Program-made: the position numbers and the translations under genes
Notes under the pieces: model-generated
Seen by the model: only the letters and a program-made list of their open reading frames with translations
The model's database searches: none
Told to the model about the DNA's origin: nothing
NCBI GenBank assembly: GCA_035578175.1
Contig: JAQMRL010000002.1
Location: forward strand, 80,509,325-80,573,324
Direction: 5' to 3'
Source: Catonia carolina
Taxonomy: Eukaryota; Arthropoda; Insecta; Hemiptera; Achilidae
Length of the DNA: 64,000 nucleotides
In this document: piece by piece, positions 61,935-64,000 of the stretch
Numbering within the stretch: the first letter of the stretch is position 1
Layout of the letters: each line of letters begins with the position of its first letter

Positions 61935-63400
61935 TTTTACCTTCTCTTGCCTATATGAAGATATAGGAAGGAAAGTATTGTTTTTATATCGATTTTAAGA
62001 AATCGAGTTTTCACCGGATCTACACGTTTTCAGTCCCCCTCAACCCACACAAACATGTTTTTAGTGATTGGTGTGTGTGTGTGCGTGTGTGTGTGAGTGA
62101 ACAGAATATCTCAAGAACGGAATATCGTACGGACTTGAAACTTGAAACTTAAGTTAGACACCACTACCGGACCCGACACGAACATTTTCATCAAAATCGG
62201 TCTACCGGAAGTAGTAGTTTATTCGTGTAATTTTTCACTCTGCGATTTTTTCAAAAACTGGTCCTACAATTTTTTTTTAAATCACCTCGTTTACTAAATT
62301 TTTTATGCTCTACAAGATAGGCGCCATGTTTGCTGAAATTCTTGGTGAGGCCGTTTTCACGAAACAAAATTGTTTTTTAAGATTGCGGCTTTAACATGTA
62401 TTTTAGCGCAAAAATTTATATAGTAAAAGTTGTAGATAATTTAAAATCTTACAACTTTTATTTAAAACAGTTTTTGTATAGCGCTTAGTTTAGCGATAAT
62501 TAGCGATTTTCTTTTTTTTCTCACGATAACATGCGAAAAATCGATTTTTTAAGATTTCGGCCTCAGTATGCACTGTACGACAAAATTTGCACTGTACGAT
62601 TTTCTCTTTTTTCTCACAAAAACGTGTGAAAAATCGATTTTTTTAAGATTTCGGCCTTAGTATGCCTTTTACAAAAGTGTATAAAAAAATTTACAAATGT
62701 GTATAATCAAATTTATAGGAAATTAAAAGATCTACAACCTTTATTTAGAGCGTTTTTCTCTACAGAGCCTTGTTTAGTGTGAAAGAGTGATATTCCGTAT
62801 TTTTAAGCCAAACTGAGGTCGATTTTAATTTTGAATTTTAACTCATGATTAAAACAAGGTTATGTTTTTTAAGAAGTTTTTTGTTTACTTCTAATGTTTT
62901 ATTACAATTGTTAAGTTTATTGTTTTTATTATAATTGTTAAGCTGGAAGCTTTCGAATTATGGGTATATAGACGGATATTGAGGATCTCATGGAGAGAAA
63001 GAGTAAGAAATACGGAAGTGTTGGAAAGAATTGGTAAACAGACGGAGATCTTAAACAAGATTAAGGTCCGCAAATTACAATACTTTGCTCATGTGATGAG
63101 GAATGAGAAGTATAGAATCCTCCAACTGGTGATGCAAGGAAAAATCGAGGGAAGGAGACAACCCGGCCGTAGGAAGACGTCTTGGATCAAGAACCTCAGA
63201 GAGCGGTATGGGAGTAGTACAAGTGAACTATTTAGAGCAGCCGTCTCCAAGGTGCAGATAGCCAGCCATGATGATTGCTAATCTTCGTTAGAAGAATGCA
63301 ACTACAAGAAGAAGAAGAAGTTTATTGGTATTTATTTGCATTGGCAAGAGAAAGTCGTGTGAGTGTTTCACACCAGATTTTTTTTTTTTTTTTTTTAATT
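61935..63400 (-). mobile_element. Repeat B copy split by a LINE
   Basis: From TTCTCTTGCCTATATGAAGA through ACTGGTCCTACAATTT, AGATAGGCGCCATGTT and a local doubling of the GTGAAAAATCGATTTTTTAAG block (62530 and 62635). Interrupted by 62923-63317. Ends TTTCACACCAGA with a 22-base T run at 63379-63398. Confidence 0.78.
62923..63317 (+). mobile_element. LINE tail nested in repeat B
   Basis: Encodes LEAFELWVYRRILRISWRER, VRKLQYFAHVMRNEKYRILQ, LVMQGKIEGRRQPGRRKTSW and LRERYGSSTSELFRAA, then a (GAA)n tail. AAGTTTATTG at 62913-62922 and 63318-63327 is the target duplication. Confidence 0.88.
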
Positions 63401-63544
63401 TCAGTTTTCTAAATTATTTTACAAAGCTTCAGTGACACTCACTCTTTTCATCTCACTTTTTGCATGTGTTGTGCGATTACCTATTGTTCTACTACATTGT
63501 ATTGTGGGCTGGATGATAACAGTGTTATTTTAGTAACAGATCCA

Positions 63545-64000
63545 CCGGGTTGGTCTAGAGGTAAAGTCGTCGCCAAAATCAGCTGTTTAACAGCTGATTT
63601 TCGGAGACGAAGGTTCCTGGTTCAAATCCTAGTAAAGGCAGTTACTTTTATACGGATTTGAATACTAGACAGTGGTTACCGGTGTACTTTGATGGTTGGG
63701 GTTCAATTAGCCATACTCTGTGAGTGTATCTGTACAAGACTACACAGTCTCATTTACACGACATACACATCATCCTTTTTTTTTTTTTTTTTTGCGCCCT
63801 GGAGACTCCAGGAGGAGTATAGGACATGTCGTCAGATATAACACCTGAAATACATATAAGAATCACACAATGTATCACTACTATCAAGAAAGAAATTCTT
63901 GTACGCTATAAAAAGTTTCACTGATCAAGTAATTTTTCAGATTTTTTTTAAAGGAATTCAAATCCTCATCTGATTGGGTGATGGGGTTGCTTATTGTTAT
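63545..64000 (+). mobile_element. SINE T1 interrupted by a LINE B tail
   Basis: T1 head (GGTCTAGAGGTAAAGTCGTC, B box GGTTCAAATCC) runs to CATACACATCATCC. A reversed LINE B 3' end (63774-63968, T-run then GGAGACTCCAGGAGGAG) intervenes, and T1 resumes TCATCTGATTGGGTGATGGG to the window end. Confidence 0.85.

Overview
The window looks like arthropod nuclear DNA, most likely insect and plausibly hemipteran (my inference, from AT-rich sequence dominated by mariner, hAT, pogo, LINE and several tRNA-headed SINE families of the kind seen in plant-sucking insects). There is no bacterial-style gene organisation: coding frames are short and mostly decayed transposon genes.

One host gene can be reconstructed: Vamp7, a longin-type R-SNARE, on the + strand. 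It has five coding exons (26291-26494, 33529-33666, 38728-38818, 40888-41048, 42835-42900) and a probable non-coding first exon ending at 26192. Joined, they give 660 bases, 219 residues plus stop, with splice phases 0, 0, 1 and 0. The longin domain, the SNARE motif with its zero-layer arginine, and the C-terminal membrane anchor all read through. Its four introns (7.0, 5.1, 2.1 and 1.8 kb) are packed with mobile elements, and the last splice acceptor sits on the poly-T edge of an antisense repeat.

Layout. 0-8.9 kb: LINE tails, a 401-bp retroposon family (R401 here), a pogo-like element hit by a LINE, a tandemly duplicated transposase remnant (element G), a foldback, and a Jockey/CR1-like LINE broken by a hAT element. 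8.9-14.4 kb: mostly featureless AT-rich DNA with an inverted pair of 47-base exon-like units. 14.4-26 kb: SINEs, LINE remnants, a TA-inserting MITE family, copies of a ~1-kb tRNA-headed repeat (repeat B) in alternating orientation, a SINE-containing tandem duplication and a 104-bp minisatellite. 26-43 kb: Vamp7 with two foldback mariners, a 604-codon LINE reading frame, a 0.95-kb palindrome, a near-complete mariner, LINE tails and a hAT fragment. 43-64 kb: a probable solo LTR, hAT and MITE copies, a five-unit SINE tandem array, a second pogo-like element, a MULE-like transposase C-terminus, nested LINEs and more repeat B.

Many insertions can be ordered because target duplications or an uninterrupted relative elsewhere in the window show the empty site. 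All element family names are my working labels from sequence features; no database was searched.
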